Of a DNA stretch of 21,272 bases, positions 7,650 through 15,766 are shown in pieces. The DNA comes from Legionellales bacterium UBA2469 (GTDB lineage: Bacteria > Pseudomonadota > Gammaproteobacteria > Legionellales > Legionellaceae): contig DDPL01000034.1 of assembly GCA_002342175.1 (NCBI GenBank), forward strand, positions 1 through 21,272. Reading direction: 5' to 3'. The notes under the pieces are model-generated. The model worked only from the letters and a program-made list of their open reading frames with translations, did no database searches and was not told the origin of the DNA. The position numbers were made by a program, and so were the translations under genes. The stretch's first letter is position 1. Each line of letters begins with the position of its first letter.

Positions 7650-7677
7650 TTGCAGGACAAAATGTTTAATTTATGTT
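7650..7677 (+). promoter_or_regulatory. Candidate promoter of the cox operon
   Basis: TTGCAG (7650-7655) and TATGTT (7672-7677) with a 16-bp spacer, between the preceding terminator and the coxB start. The -10 is only a 4/6 match. A second possible -10, TATAAA at about 7692, has no good -35. Confidence 0.3.
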
Positions 7678-7712
7678 ACTTTATGGACATTTATAAATTT
7701 AGAGGAAAAGCA

Positions 7713-8918
7713 ATGCTTAAAACATTCTCTTTACACAAAGCAGTCATGACATTGTTTTGTATTTTTTCTCTTAATGTTGTTTTTGCTAAAGAATCTAATT
7801 GGCAATTAAACATGTTTAAGGGAGTGACGCCTATTAGTCGCGATATTTATCATTTGCATATGATTGCAATGCTGATTTGTACCATTATTGGTGTGGTCGT
7901 TTTTGGCATCATGATTTATTCGTTAATTCATCACAGAAAATCCAAAGGGTATAAAGCCGCACATTTTCATGATAACACCCGATTAGAAATTGTTTGGACA
8001 ATTATTCCATTCTTAATCTTGATTGGTTTAGCATTCCCCGCAACGCGTGTTTTGATTCGATTAGATAACACTGACAATGCAGAAGTGACGATTAAAGTTG
8101 TGGGTTCTCAATGGAAATGGGAATACTATTATTTAGATGAAGGTATTCATTTCCATAGCAATTTGGCAACATCCTATCAACAAATTGAAAACAAGGTTCA
8201 AAAAGATCCAACATACTTATTAAATGTGGATAAAATTGTGGTTGTTCCTGTTCATAAAAAGATTCGTTTCCTTGTCACAGCAAGTGATGTGATTCACTCA
8301 TGGTGGGTTCCTAAATTAGGTATTAAACGGGACGCAATTCCTGGGTTTATGCACGAGGCATGGGCACGTATTGAGAAAAAAGGTATTTACAGAGGCCAAT
8401 GTACGGAGCTATGCGGTATCGGTCATGGATATATGCCTATTGTGGTTAAAGCAGTTTCTGAAGAAGATTACAATAAATGGGTAATAGAAACATTGGAAAA
8501 ACAAAAGGCTTGGGAACACCAACAAGTTGATTTGTCTGCACAAAAAAACATGAGCCGTGATGCGTTGATGTCCTTGGGTAAAGAAAAATATCGAATGGTT
8601 TGTGTTGCTTGTCACAAAGCAGATGGTACAGGTATGCCACCAGTTTATCCAGCGCTGAAGGGCAGTTCTGTTGCAGTTGGTTACCCTATTTCACGACACA
8701 TCAATTACATATTAAAAGGAGTACCTGGAAGCGGTATGCAAGGATATGAAACCATGTTGTCTAATGAAGAAATTGCGGCAGTTGTAACTTATGAACGAAA
8801 TGCATGGGAAAACAATACGAATGATATCGTGCAACCCATTGATATTGCCAAACAACGATTGGCCAACCAAAAAGACCCTAGAATTGTTAAGAAATCTAAA
8901 GTTGGAGGTTTACAATGA
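7713..8918 (+). CDS. coxB: Cytochrome c oxidase subunit II with fused cytochrome c domain
   Basis: A 401-residue CoxB that accepts electrons from cytochrome c at the dinuclear CuA site. In order it has a signal peptide (about 1-25), two membrane helices (about 50-72 and 94-116), a cupredoxin domain, and a C-terminal cytochrome c domain as in caa3-type oxidases. The CuA ligands are His195, Cys230, Glu232 (backbone), Cys234, His238 and Met241. The fused domain has CVACH at 297-301 and a likely Met ligand at 342. I place the start at ATG 7713, where AGAGGAAAAG lies just upstream and a proper signal peptide begins. An in-frame upstream start at 7650 would add 21 residues without a ribosome binding site. 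The stop overlaps coxA by 4 nt (ATGA). This is the first gene of coxB-coxA-ctaG-coxC. Confidence 0.95.
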   Translation: MLKTFSLHKAVMTLFCIFSLNVVFAKESNWQLNMFKGVTPISRDIYHLHMIAMLICTIIGVVVFGIMIYSLIHHRKSKGYKAAHFHDNTRLEIVWTIIPFLILIGLAFPATRVLIRLDNTDNAEVTIKVVGSQWKWEYYYLDEGIHFHSNLATSYQQIENKVQKDPTYLLNVDKIVVVPVHKKIRFLVTASDVIHSWWVPKLGIKRDAIPGFMHEAWARIEKKGIYRGQCTELCGIGHGYMPIVVKAVSEEDYNKWVIETLEKQKAWEHQQVDLSAQKNMSRDALMSLGKEKYRMVCVACHKADGTGMPPVYPALKGSSVAVGYPISRHINYILKGVPGSGMQGYETMLSNEEIAAVVTYERNAWENNTNDIVQPIDIAKQRLANQKDPRIVKKSKVGGLQ

Positions 8919-10519
8919 ACCCATTTTCACACGCAAGCGATGCACACCATGTTGATCATGGCCCAGAACAAGGGAAAGGTTTTATTGGTTTCGTAAAACG
9001 ATGGGTTTTTACAACCAATCATAAAGATATCGGAACTTTGTATTTATTGATATCTTTGCTCAACTTTTTCTTAGCAGGTGCGATGGCATTGTTGATTCGA
9101 TTGGAATTATTTCAGCCGGGCCATCGTTTTCTTGATCCCAATACTTATAATCAAATGACAACAATGCATGGACTTATTATGTTATTTGGTGTGATTATGC
9201 CAGCATTTACCGGCATGGCGAACTGGCAAATACCCATGATGATTGGAGCGCCAGATATGGCATTACCCCGATTAAATAATTGGAGCTTCTGGTTGTTGCC
9301 ATTTGCATTTATGTTGCTGCTTTCAACGATGTTTCAAACGGGTGGTGGCCCAAACTTTGGTTGGACCATGTACGCACCGCTATCGACAAAATATGCACCA
9401 CCTAGCACAGATTTTATGATTTTTGCAGTACATATGATGGGTATTTCATCAATCATGGGTTCAATTAATATCATTGCAACAGTATTAAATATGCGGGCTC
9501 CCGGTATGACCATGATGAAATTACCAATGTTTTGTTGGACATGGTTGGTGACAGCGTTTTTATTAATCGGTATTATGCCGGTTCTTGCAGGGGCTGTTAC
9601 CATGATGTTGGCAGATAGACATTTTGGAACCAGTTTCTTTGAAGCGGCTGGGGGCGGTGATCCGGTTTTATTCCAACATATTTTTTGGTTCTTTGGACAT
9701 CCAGAGGTATATGTACTTGTTCTTCCTGCATTTGGCGTAATATCTGAAGTCATTCCAACATTCAGCCGTAAGCCTTTATTTGGTTATAACTTTATGGTCT
9801 ATGCGACCCTTTGTATTGCACTTTTATCCTTTATTGTGTGGGCGCACCATATGTTTACCACGGGTATTCCATTGGGTGCCGAACTATTTTTTATGTATTC
9901 AACCATGCTAATATCGGTCCCAACGGGCATTAAAGTATTTAACTGGGTTAGCACCATGTTTCGTGGCGCGATGTCTTTTGAAACACCGATGTTGTTTGCA
10001 GTTGCATTCGTTTTTATGTTTACATTTGGTGGGTTTACAGGGCTAATGTTATCTTTGGTACCTGCAGATTATCAATACCAGGATACTTACTTTGTTGTTG
10101 CTCATTTCCATTATGTATTGGTGCCAGGAGTTGTTTTCTCGTTGTTTGCTGGCTCATATTATTGGTTGCCGAAATGGACGGGACACATGTACGATGAGCG
10201 TTTGGGTAAATGGCATTTCTGGTTATCAACCATTTCAGTAAATATTCTATTTATGCCAATGCATTTCTTAGGATTAGCTGGTATGCCACGTCGAATTCCG
10301 GACTATGCATTGCAATTTACCAATTTCAACGTGATTGTTAGCATTGGTGCATTTATATTTGGTATTAGTCAGCTCCTTTTTGCTTGGAATGTGATGAAGA
10401 CCATTCGAGGTGGTCATAAAGCAGGTGATAAGCCTTGGGATGGCGCGCATGGTTTAGAGTGGACATTAACTTCACCACCGCCGTACCACTCTTTTACCGA
10501 ACCGCCGGTAATTCATTAA
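8915..10519 (+). CDS. coxA: Cytochrome c oxidase subunit I (A1-type haem-copper oxidase)
   Basis: A 534-residue catalytic subunit that reduces O2 and pumps protons in the inner membrane. Visible ligands and channel residues: His85 (low-spin haem, 'TMHG'), 'GHPEVY' with His262 (CuB), Glu264 (end of the D channel, marks type A1) and Tyr266 (cross-linked to His), His311-His312 (CuB), Lys340 ('TGIKVFNW', K channel), and His397/His399 in 'AHFHYV'. About 12 membrane helices are present. The N-terminal tail is His-rich (residues 6-15), which I only note. Translation is probably coupled to coxB through the ATGA overlap. No essential residue appears to be missing. Confidence 0.97.
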   Translation: MNPFSHASDAHHVDHGPEQGKGFIGFVKRWVFTTNHKDIGTLYLLISLLNFFLAGAMALLIRLELFQPGHRFLDPNTYNQMTTMHGLIMLFGVIMPAFTGMANWQIPMMIGAPDMALPRLNNWSFWLLPFAFMLLLSTMFQTGGGPNFGWTMYAPLSTKYAPPSTDFMIFAVHMMGISSIMGSINIIATVLNMRAPGMTMMKLPMFCWTWLVTAFLLIGIMPVLAGAVTMMLADRHFGTSFFEAAGGGDPVLFQHIFWFFGHPEVYVLVLPAFGVISEVIPTFSRKPLFGYNFMVYATLCIALLSFIVWAHHMFTTGIPLGAELFFMYSTMLISVPTGIKVFNWVSTMFRGAMSFETPMLFAVAFVFMFTFGGFTGLMLSLVPADYQYQDTYFVVAHFHYVLVPGVVFSLFAGSYYWLPKWTGHMYDERLGKWHFWLSTISVNILFMPMHFLGLAGMPRRIPDYALQFTNFNVIVSIGAFIFGISQLLFAWNVMKTIRGGHKAGDKPWDGAHGLEWTLTSPPPYHSFTEPPVIH

Positions 10520-10537
10520 ATAATTAAATGGTGTTGT

Positions 10538-11065
10538 ATGAAAACCAAACATTCTCGATTAGTTATCATGCTGATATTTGCGGTTATAGGAATGTTTGGT
10601 TTTGGTTTTGCTCTAGTTCCTATTTATAATTCTTTATGCAAAACATTAGGAATAAATGGAAAAGTTGATTTAACAAAAAGAGCGTCTACCCGCGGATTAA
10701 AGCTTGATCAAGAGCGTATGATAACGGTAGAGTTTGTCGCAACACAAAATAGTACCGTGCCATGGAATTTTTATCCCACCGTTAAAAAGGTAAAAATTCA
10801 TCCCGGGGAAATGTATCGTTTATCATTTTATGCTGAAAATAAAACGGACCATAAGATGATTGTACAGGCGATTCCGAGTATTACACCTGGTATTGCTGCT
10901 AAATATTTGAAAAAAACAGAATGTTTTTGTTTTGCACAACAAACACTGAATGGACATGAGGCAATGTATATGCCGTTGTTGTTTCATGTTGATGCGGATT
11001 TGCCAAAGAATGTAAATACCATTACATTGGCATATACATTATTTGATATCACAGATCGCCTGTAG
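10538..11065 (+). CDS. ctaG: CtaG/Cox11 copper chaperone for CuB assembly
   Basis: A 175-residue Cox11/CtaG protein that delivers copper to the CuB site of subunit I. It has a short cytoplasmic N-terminus, one membrane helix (about residues 8-30) ending in 'ALVPIYNSLC' with the conserved Cys34, and a periplasmic immunoglobulin-like domain. The copper motif CFC is at residues 129-131 in 'ECFCF'. It lies 18 bases after coxA and 17 before coxC, the standard place for this assembly factor. Confidence 0.93.
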   Translation: MKTKHSRLVIMLIFAVIGMFGFGFALVPIYNSLCKTLGINGKVDLTKRASTRGLKLDQERMITVEFVATQNSTVPWNFYPTVKKVKIHPGEMYRLSFYAENKTDHKMIVQAIPSITPGIAAKYLKKTECFCFAQQTLNGHEAMYMPLLFHVDADLPKNVNTITLAYTLFDITDRL

Positions 11066-11082
11066 TTTATGAGGAGAATAAG

Positions 11083-11952
11083 ATGGGTGCTCATGGTTCT
11101 TACTATGTTCCAAAACCAAGTCATTGGCCATTGGTTGCAACAATTGGCTTGTTAATTTTTTTAGTGGGCGCAGCATCTTGGATGCACCATGATTGGTATG
11201 GACCATATGTTTTCGCTTTTGGGTTTGGTATTTTGGTTTATATGCTCTTTGGGTGGTTTGGTGAAGTTATTTATGAAAACAATAAAGGGAAATATGATCA
11301 TCAGGTCGATCAGTCTTTTCGATGGGGAATGACGTGGTTTATTTTCTCTGAGGTCTGTTTTTTTGGTGCATTTTTTGGTGCATTGTTTTACTCAAGATTT
11401 TGGACCGTACCCTTACTTGCAGGTGATTACCATCCCGTAACCCATATTACCCTGTGGCCACACTTTCAAAATGCCTGGCCATTGCTTAAAAATCCTGATA
11501 ATACTGAATTTATGGGTGCTTTTGAGTCAATGGGTGCTGCAGGTATCGCATTAATTAATACAATTTTGTTAATGACTTCTTCTGTCACATTAACCTGGGC
11601 ACACTGGGCGTTGAAATTTCATAAACGTAAACAAATGATTCTTGGCACAGCAATAACGATTGGTTTGGCCGCGCTATTTTTATTGTGCCAGGCCACTGAG
11701 TATCATGAAGCTTATTCAGAAATGAATTTAACTTTAAGCTCAGGTATTTATGGAACGACTTTTTTCATGCTTACGGGTTTCCATGGTCTTCACGTAACTA
11801 TTGGAACAACCGTTCTGATAGTCGTTCTATACCGATTGATTCGTGGGGACTTTACTGCAGAAAGACACTTTGGTTTTGAAGCGGCTGCCTGGTACTGGCA
11901 TTTTGTTGATGTTGTCTGGGTCTTTTTGTATGTTTTTGTGTATTGGTTATAG
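11083..11952 (+). CDS. coxC: Cytochrome c oxidase subunit III
   Basis: A 289-residue CoxC with about seven membrane helices. Family landmarks include 'RWGMTWFIFSEVCFFGAFFGALFY' (Glu for the D pathway/lipid region), 'TEYHEAYSEMNLTLSSGIYGTTFFMLTGFHGLHV' and the terminal 'FEAAAWYWHFVDVVWVFLYVFVYW'. It stabilises subunit I and helps proton uptake. GAGGAGAATAAG before the ATG is a good ribosome binding site. It is the last gene of the operon, followed by a strong terminator. Confidence 0.96.
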   Translation: MGAHGSYYVPKPSHWPLVATIGLLIFLVGAASWMHHDWYGPYVFAFGFGILVYMLFGWFGEVIYENNKGKYDHQVDQSFRWGMTWFIFSEVCFFGAFFGALFYSRFWTVPLLAGDYHPVTHITLWPHFQNAWPLLKNPDNTEFMGAFESMGAAGIALINTILLMTSSVTLTWAHWALKFHKRKQMILGTAITIGLAALFLLCQATEYHEAYSEMNLTLSSGIYGTTFFMLTGFHGLHVTIGTTVLIVVLYRLIRGDFTAERHFGFEAAAWYWHFVDVVWVFLYVFVYWL

Positions 11953-11970
11953 GTATAAATTTGAATAATG

Positions 11971-11997
11971 AGGGTAGCCTAAGCTACCCTTTTTTTT
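11971..11997 (+). terminator. Rho-independent terminator of the cox operon
   Basis: An 8-bp stem, AGGGTAGC (11971-11978) and GCTACCCT (11983-11990), loop CTAA, followed by seven T (11991-11997). It also lies downstream of the convergent 213-aa gene, but there is little T tract in that direction. Confidence 0.92.
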
Positions 11998-12029
11998 GGA
12001 TTATGAATTCTGGGGTAACACCCTAATTT

Positions 12030-12671
12030 TTAATTAAATCCTAAAGAGTTTAGAAGGAATTCCTTCTCATCTTTTTTATTTATCTTAGTTCTGGCCTTTA
12101 AATTTTTGTTATAATCTTTTGATACCAAATCATGATCTGCTAATAATAATATTGGCGTTGAAAGTACAACGGCCGTCATCACCATTAAGCCAATGGCGTG
12201 TCTCATAAATTCTAAAATCCCCCAGGCAATGAGCTTAAGACTATCGATAAAGCACTGAGCATTACTTATATCTTTGCGATTTTTCATAGTGTCAATCATA
12301 TTTGACGTGACATCCATGAGTAACTTTCTGGCAACGAGAGGGAATATCAGATAGTCCATGCCTCCTTTAAAGGTTTTTTGAGCCGTTCCCCATGCATCGG
12401 GGTTAAATTTTTTGTTTAAGAAGGCGTAATCAACAATATCGAGTAGTTCTGGTTCATAATGAATGCCCATGATTCTATCCCAATGATTGGAGTAGTAATC
12501 GAGTAATGTTTTAGCTGGAGAAGAGTTCAAAAAATTTTTAAAGGTTGTATCTTCTTTTTCACCTTTAAAAAACATATAGTTAATCTGTCTGACGCCTGAT
12601 CTTTTAGATTTCATATCCATGGCACGGTGCCAGGGTGAATCATGGTGTTGGTGTTTATTTTTACCTGCCAT
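12030..12671 (-). CDS. Hypothetical protein, 213 aa, with one hydrophobic segment
   Basis: I do not recognise this protein. I choose ATG 12671, seven bases after GGAG, over the TTG at 12683 that overlaps the binding site. The N-terminus is His/Lys-rich (MAGKNKHQHHDSPWHRAM). The middle has 'LDIVDYAFLNKKFNPDAW'-type helical sequence. A single strongly hydrophobic stretch lies at about residues 160-185 ('AIGLMVMTAVVLSTPILLLA'). The C-terminus is polar with many Lys and a short acidic block (KKDEKEF) and ends LLNSLGFN. There is no signal peptide. It sits 76 bases after the heptose operon on the same strand, so read-through is possible, but a palindrome in the gap suggests separate control. In an intracellular Legionellales-type bacterium such a protein could be a secreted effector. 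That is speculation. Confidence 0.65.
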   Translation of the reverse strand: MAGKNKHQHHDSPWHRAMDMKSKRSGVRQINYMFFKGEKEDTTFKNFLNSSPAKTLLDYYSNHWDRIMGIHYEPELLDIVDYAFLNKKFNPDAWGTAQKTFKGGMDYLIFPLVARKLLMDVTSNMIDTMKNRKDISNAQCFIDSLKLIAWGILEFMRHAIGLMVMTAVVLSTPILLLADHDLVSKDYNKNLKARTKINKKDEKEFLLNSLGFN

Positions 12672-12708
12672 ATTTGTCTCCAAAAAAACTATATGTTCAA
12701 ACTATAAC

Positions 12709-12727
12709 ACAATATCACCAGTATTGT
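12709..12727. promoter_or_regulatory. Operator-like palindrome ACAATA-N7-TATTGT
   Basis: Perfect 6-bp arms, 12709-12714 and 12722-12727, with spacer TCACCAG. It lies 38 bases before the 213-aa gene and 21 bases past the transaldolase stop. No T tract follows on either strand, so an operator is more likely than a terminator. Confidence 0.25.
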
Positions 12728-12747
12728 ATATAATTTAATCAATATTT

Positions 12748-13479
12748 TTAGGTGTTTTCTGTTTGTGCATATTGAAGCTCAAAACCTGCACGTTGAGCAT
12801 CATCATAAAACATTTTGACGGTTTCAAGAGAGTATTCATTTAAGTCTCTGTTAATAAGATATAATTTTTTTAAAATATCGTCTGTTACGGTGATGATGTG
12901 ACACCCCATTTGTGCCGCCTGAAAAATATTTAAAAGCTCTCGTGGACTTGCCCAAATCAGTTCGAGCTGGGGGTAGGGGTGCATAATTTGAAGGGCATTT
13001 TTCATGATAGGGTATGGATCTCGCCCAGTATCTGCAATTCGGCCAGCAAATACTGATATATAAGATGATGGTCCCTCTTTGAGTGCGCGAACGCTATCCT
13101 CAATTTGCTTTAAAGTCATGATGGCGGTGATATTTTGTTGAATTCCATCATGAGCGAGTTTTTTTATCAGAGGAATGGAAGAATACCCTTGGGTATTGGT
13201 AATTGGAATTTTGGTATAAACATTGGCACCCCAACTTGAAATAATGCGCGCTTGCTCATACATTTCATCAAAGTCATCTGCAATAATTTCAAAAGATATG
13301 GGATATTGTGGGAGCTGTTTAACCATCTCTTTTGCAAAACACTCGTAATCCTCAACCCCAGCTTTGCGCATTAATGTTGGATTGGTGGTAAAGCCTTTGA
13401 TAAACGGATTTTTTTTCATCTCCAGCATAGTTTCTTTATTCGCGCCATCAGCATATATTTTAATCTTTAAATTATTCAC
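12748..13479 (-). CDS. Transaldolase family protein in heptose operon
   Basis: A 243-residue class I aldolase of the small transaldolase / fructose-6-phosphate aldolase type. Landmarks are 'KIYADGANK' (Asp11), 'GFTTNPTLMRKAG' (29-41), the Schiff-base Lys90 in 'YTKIPIT', and 'SVFAGRIADTGRDP'. Short transaldolases (about 220-245 aa) move a dihydroxyacetone unit between sugar phosphates. In this operon the sensible role is to make sedoheptulose 7-phosphate, the substrate of GmhA, which is inference. The start is GTG 13479, overlapping the gmhB stop (GTGA). Aldolase rather than transaldolase activity cannot be excluded from sequence. It is the last gene of the operon. Confidence 0.85.
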   Translation of the reverse strand: MNNLKIKIYADGANKETMLEMKKNPFIKGFTTNPTLMRKAGVEDYECFAKEMVKQLPQYPISFEIIADDFDEMYEQARIISSWGANVYTKIPITNTQGYSSIPLIKKLAHDGIQQNITAIMTLKQIEDSVRALKEGPSSYISVFAGRIADTGRDPYPIMKNALQIMHPYPQLELIWASPRELLNIFQAAQMGCHIITVTDDILKKLYLINRDLNEYSLETVKMFYDDAQRAGFELQYAQTENT

Positions 13480-14015
13480 GATTGAGCTCCATTAATAATC
13501 CAGTTTGCAGCATCCTGTAATGTAGTTGTCGTCAAATTGGGGGCAATTGAAGATGATTGTTCATTGTAATAATTTTGTATCAAAATGGTTTTGCATCGCG
13601 CTTGGTATCCCGCTTCGATATCTTTCCACCTATCACCAATCATGTAACTTTGTGAACAGTCAATGTGATATTTTTTAGCCGCCTCAAAAATCAATCCGGG
13701 CTTGGGTTTTCTACAGCTGCACCCATCTTTATCATCGTGTAAGCATACCAATATGTCATCTAATCTGAGTTTTTTGATGAGAAATTGATGGATTTCTAAA
13801 ACACATTCTTTGCTGGTTTTTTGTCGAGCAACGTCGGGTTGATTGGTGATGCCAATTAAATAGAAACCAGCCGCTTTTAAACGTACCAGGGCATCGGGAA
13901 CATCTTTGGGGATCACAAGGTCTTGTAAGGATGAAGGGGGAAAGGGTTTACCATCAATGACAATTGACTGATTTAAAACGCCATCCCTATCTAAAAATAT
14001 AGATTTATTTATCAT
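13476..14015 (-). CDS. gmhB: D,D-heptose 1,7-bisphosphate 7-phosphatase (GmhB)
   Basis: A 179-residue HAD phosphatase (IIIA subfamily) that removes the 7-phosphate from D-glycero-D-manno-heptose 1,7-bisphosphate. The nucleophile/acid motif is 'FLDRDGVLN' (Asp9, Asp11), motif II is 'GITNQP', the zinc-loop is 'CLHDDKDGCSCRKPKPG' (C-x-H and C-x-C), and the Mg-binding motif is 'MIGDRWKDIEAG'. I choose ATG 14015, which overlaps the gmhA stop as ATGA and starts directly before the first strand. The in-frame ATG at 14033 would add six residues inside gmhA. Its substrate anomer cannot be read directly, but hddA and hddC imply the alpha (GDP) route. Confidence 0.9.
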   Translation of the reverse strand: MINKSIFLDRDGVLNQSIVIDGKPFPPSSLQDLVIPKDVPDALVRLKAAGFYLIGITNQPDVARQKTSKECVLEIHQFLIKKLRLDDILVCLHDDKDGCSCRKPKPGLIFEAAKKYHIDCSQSYMIGDRWKDIEAGYQARCKTILIQNYYNEQSSSIAPNLTTTTLQDAANWIINGAQS

Positions 14016-14611
14016 ACGCAAACCGATTCCCATTTGGTCTGTGTCAATTTAAGTTGAGGGTGCGATACCAAAAGATGCCATATAATCCCTTGAAATGCTT
14101 CGGCATGGGGCGTGATATTTTCTGCATTGATGGTTGGGATAAGAATGCATGCATCAGCAACTGTTTTGGTAAATCCACCATCTCGACCGACAATGCCAAT
14201 AATGGTTGCATTTTGTTGCTTGGCATATTTTAAAGCGGCAATTAAATTGGGACTGATGTTATTTGCAAGGTTTCCGCCACCGACGGATAAGACAAGTATG
14301 CAATCTTTTTCGTTTAATTTACTGGTTTCTAACCATTTGACAAATACACTTTCCCAGCCTTCGTCATTTGTTCGAGCGGTGAGTTCTGAGACATTATCCG
14401 TTGGCGCATAAGCTTCTAAGCCCACAATTTTTCGAAAATCATTCACAGCATGCGAGGCATTGGCAGCACTTCCACCAACGCCAAGAATAAATAATCGCCC
14501 TTGTTGATGTTTGGTATTTTTGAGAATGTTGATGGCCAGTTCAATTTCTTGAACATTCAATTTTTCAATAATCTGTATACTTTCATTTAAAAATTTTTGA
14601 ATAAAATCCAT
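14012..14611 (-). CDS. gmhA: Sedoheptulose 7-phosphate isomerase (GmhA)
   Basis: A 199-residue SIS-domain isomerase catalysing the first step of heptose synthesis, sedoheptulose 7-phosphate to D-glycero-D-manno-heptose 7-phosphate, in the cytoplasm. Family landmarks are 'ILGVGGSAANASHAVNDF' (phosphate loop), 'LTARTNDEGW' with the conserved Asn-Asp and Glu, 'LSVGGGN', and 'TPHAEAFQGIIWHLLV' with His/Glu near the active site. AAGGGAAA about seven bases before the ATG supports the start. It lies 18 bases after gtrA and overlaps gmhB by 4 nt. It should not be confused with the second SIS protein in this window, DiaA. Confidence 0.93.
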   Translation of the reverse strand: MDFIQKFLNESIQIIEKLNVQEIELAINILKNTKHQQGRLFILGVGGSAANASHAVNDFRKIVGLEAYAPTDNVSELTARTNDEGWESVFVKWLETSKLNEKDCILVLSVGGGNLANNISPNLIAALKYAKQQNATIIGIVGRDGGFTKTVADACILIPTINAENITPHAEAFQGIIWHLLVSHPQLKLTQTKWESVCV

Positions 14612-14629
14612 TTGATGATTTCCCTTATG

Positions 14630-15043
14630 TCATGTCAGATGTTCACCTTTAAATACAAAAAATTTCATCATTGAAAACGAAATTGTTGATGTGATAAAGG
14701 GTGATATGATGTAAATAAAACGGGGACTTTGGTGTAAAGTTTCAACAATAAAATGCGTTAAAAACATCACTGCTATATAGTTTACGCCGAGCATGATGAG
14801 ATAGCGAATAATATATAAACTGGATTGCGTATGATGCATTTCAAAGGTAAATCGTTTATTTAAAAAGAAATGCAATAGAACGGAGAAAACATAAGCGACT
14901 GAAACAGCGATTCGATAGTCGATGTTCAATAATGAATAACATGTTTCAAAACTAAGATAGTTAAAGATTAAGATTAAAATTCCAATCGATCCAAATCGAA
15001 AAATTTGTAGTAGGGTTAAACGATATTGATGGTACAATTTCAA
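14630..15043 (-). CDS. GtrA-like membrane protein
   Basis: A 137-residue protein with four membrane helices, fitting the GtrA family. The family marks are 'FFLNKRFTFE' after helix two and the terminal 'FSMMKFFVFKG'. GtrA-type proteins are thought to help move lipid-linked sugars (such as undecaprenyl-phosphate sugars) across the inner membrane. In this operon it suggests that the heptose, or a glycan carrying it, is handled on a lipid carrier. The start is TTG 15043, three bases after the hddC stop and preceded by GTGAGA. No ATG gives a complete first helix. Confidence 0.82.
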   Translation of the reverse strand: MKLYHQYRLTLLQIFRFGSIGILILIFNYLSFETCYSLLNIDYRIAVSVAYVFSVLLHFFLNKRFTFEMHHTQSSLYIIRYLIMLGVNYIAVMFLTHFIVETLHQSPRFIYIISPFITSTISFSMMKFFVFKGEHLT

Positions 15044-15046
15044 TTG

Positions 15047-15766
15047 TTATCTCACAAGTTGAGGTAAAGGAAAATCAGTTAAAAACTTTTGTGTTCTATG
15101 CAAACCCTCCGGCGTTCCTATTTCATAAAAAGGCGTATGCGTATCAATCCCTGATAATTGTTGATGAATCGATAAATCAAAAAAAATATCAGCCAAATCT
15201 AAAAAAGTATGGGGTGGTAAATCCATAAAAATGTCTTTGGAGATAATGGACAAACCGTAGTCGATATAATGCATATCGTCAGTAGGATTTTTTTTATTAT
15301 ACTCAATAAGATTCGATGATTTCAAACGAACATTACTTTTATCACCTTGATTTTTATTTTTATAAATGGTCATCAGTGCAGGATATTGGTTTGCCAAAAA
15401 AGTATTTTGAATATTTTTAAATTGAATGGGTAGGAAAGAATCGCCATATAAAATAAAAAAATGTTCATCCAACAAATCGAGTGCCTTGATGATTGCCCCT
15501 CCGGTTCCCAAATAATTATCGCCATCATATGAATAAGTGATGTTGAGTCCGTATTGGGCCCCGCATGCGACATGATTTTCAATCATTTTTCCTAGGTATC
15601 CTAAGCATAGCACTACTTTTTCAATACCTTGATGTTTAAGATAATGCAATTGGTAATCAATAAAAGGTATACCATTGATGGGGACCATGGCTTTGGGAGT
15701 GGAATTGGTAATAGGGCGTAAACGTGTAGAAAGTCCACCCGCAAGAATTGCAATTGGAAACATCAT
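15047..15766 (-). CDS. hddC: Heptose 1-phosphate nucleotidyltransferase, probably guanylyltransferase (HddC)
   Basis: A 239-residue sugar-phosphate nucleotidyltransferase (NTP_transferase fold). The signature 'ILAGGLSTRLRPIT' is at residues 7-20, with 'TPKAMVPINGIPFIDY' (Lys25) after it. 'YGDSFLPI' supplies the metal-binding Asp, and 'YLGTGGAI' follows the usual pattern. Next to hddA and gmhA/gmhB, the expected product is GDP-D-glycero-alpha-D-manno-heptose. Nucleotide choice (GTP or another NTP) is not certain from sequence. ATG 15766 overlaps the hddA stop by 4 nt; a second ATG at 15763 is also possible. Confidence 0.85.
   Translation of the reverse strand: MMFPIAILAGGLSTRLRPITNSTPKAMVPINGIPFIDYQLHYLKHQGIEKVVLCLGYLGKMIENHVACGAQYGLNITYSYDGDNYLGTGGAIIKALDLLDEHFFILYGDSFLPIQFKNIQNTFLANQYPALMTIYKNKNQGDKSNVRLKSSNLIEYNKKNPTDDMHYIDYGLSIISKDIFMDLPPHTFLDLADIFFDLSIHQQLSGIDTHTPFYEIGTPEGLHRTQKFLTDFPLPQLVR

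Noticed and set aside
9334..9753. 139-residue - strand frame inside coxA
   Set aside because: It is a shadow of coxA, whose own frame carries all catalytic residues. The reverse frame has no motif and no ribosome site.
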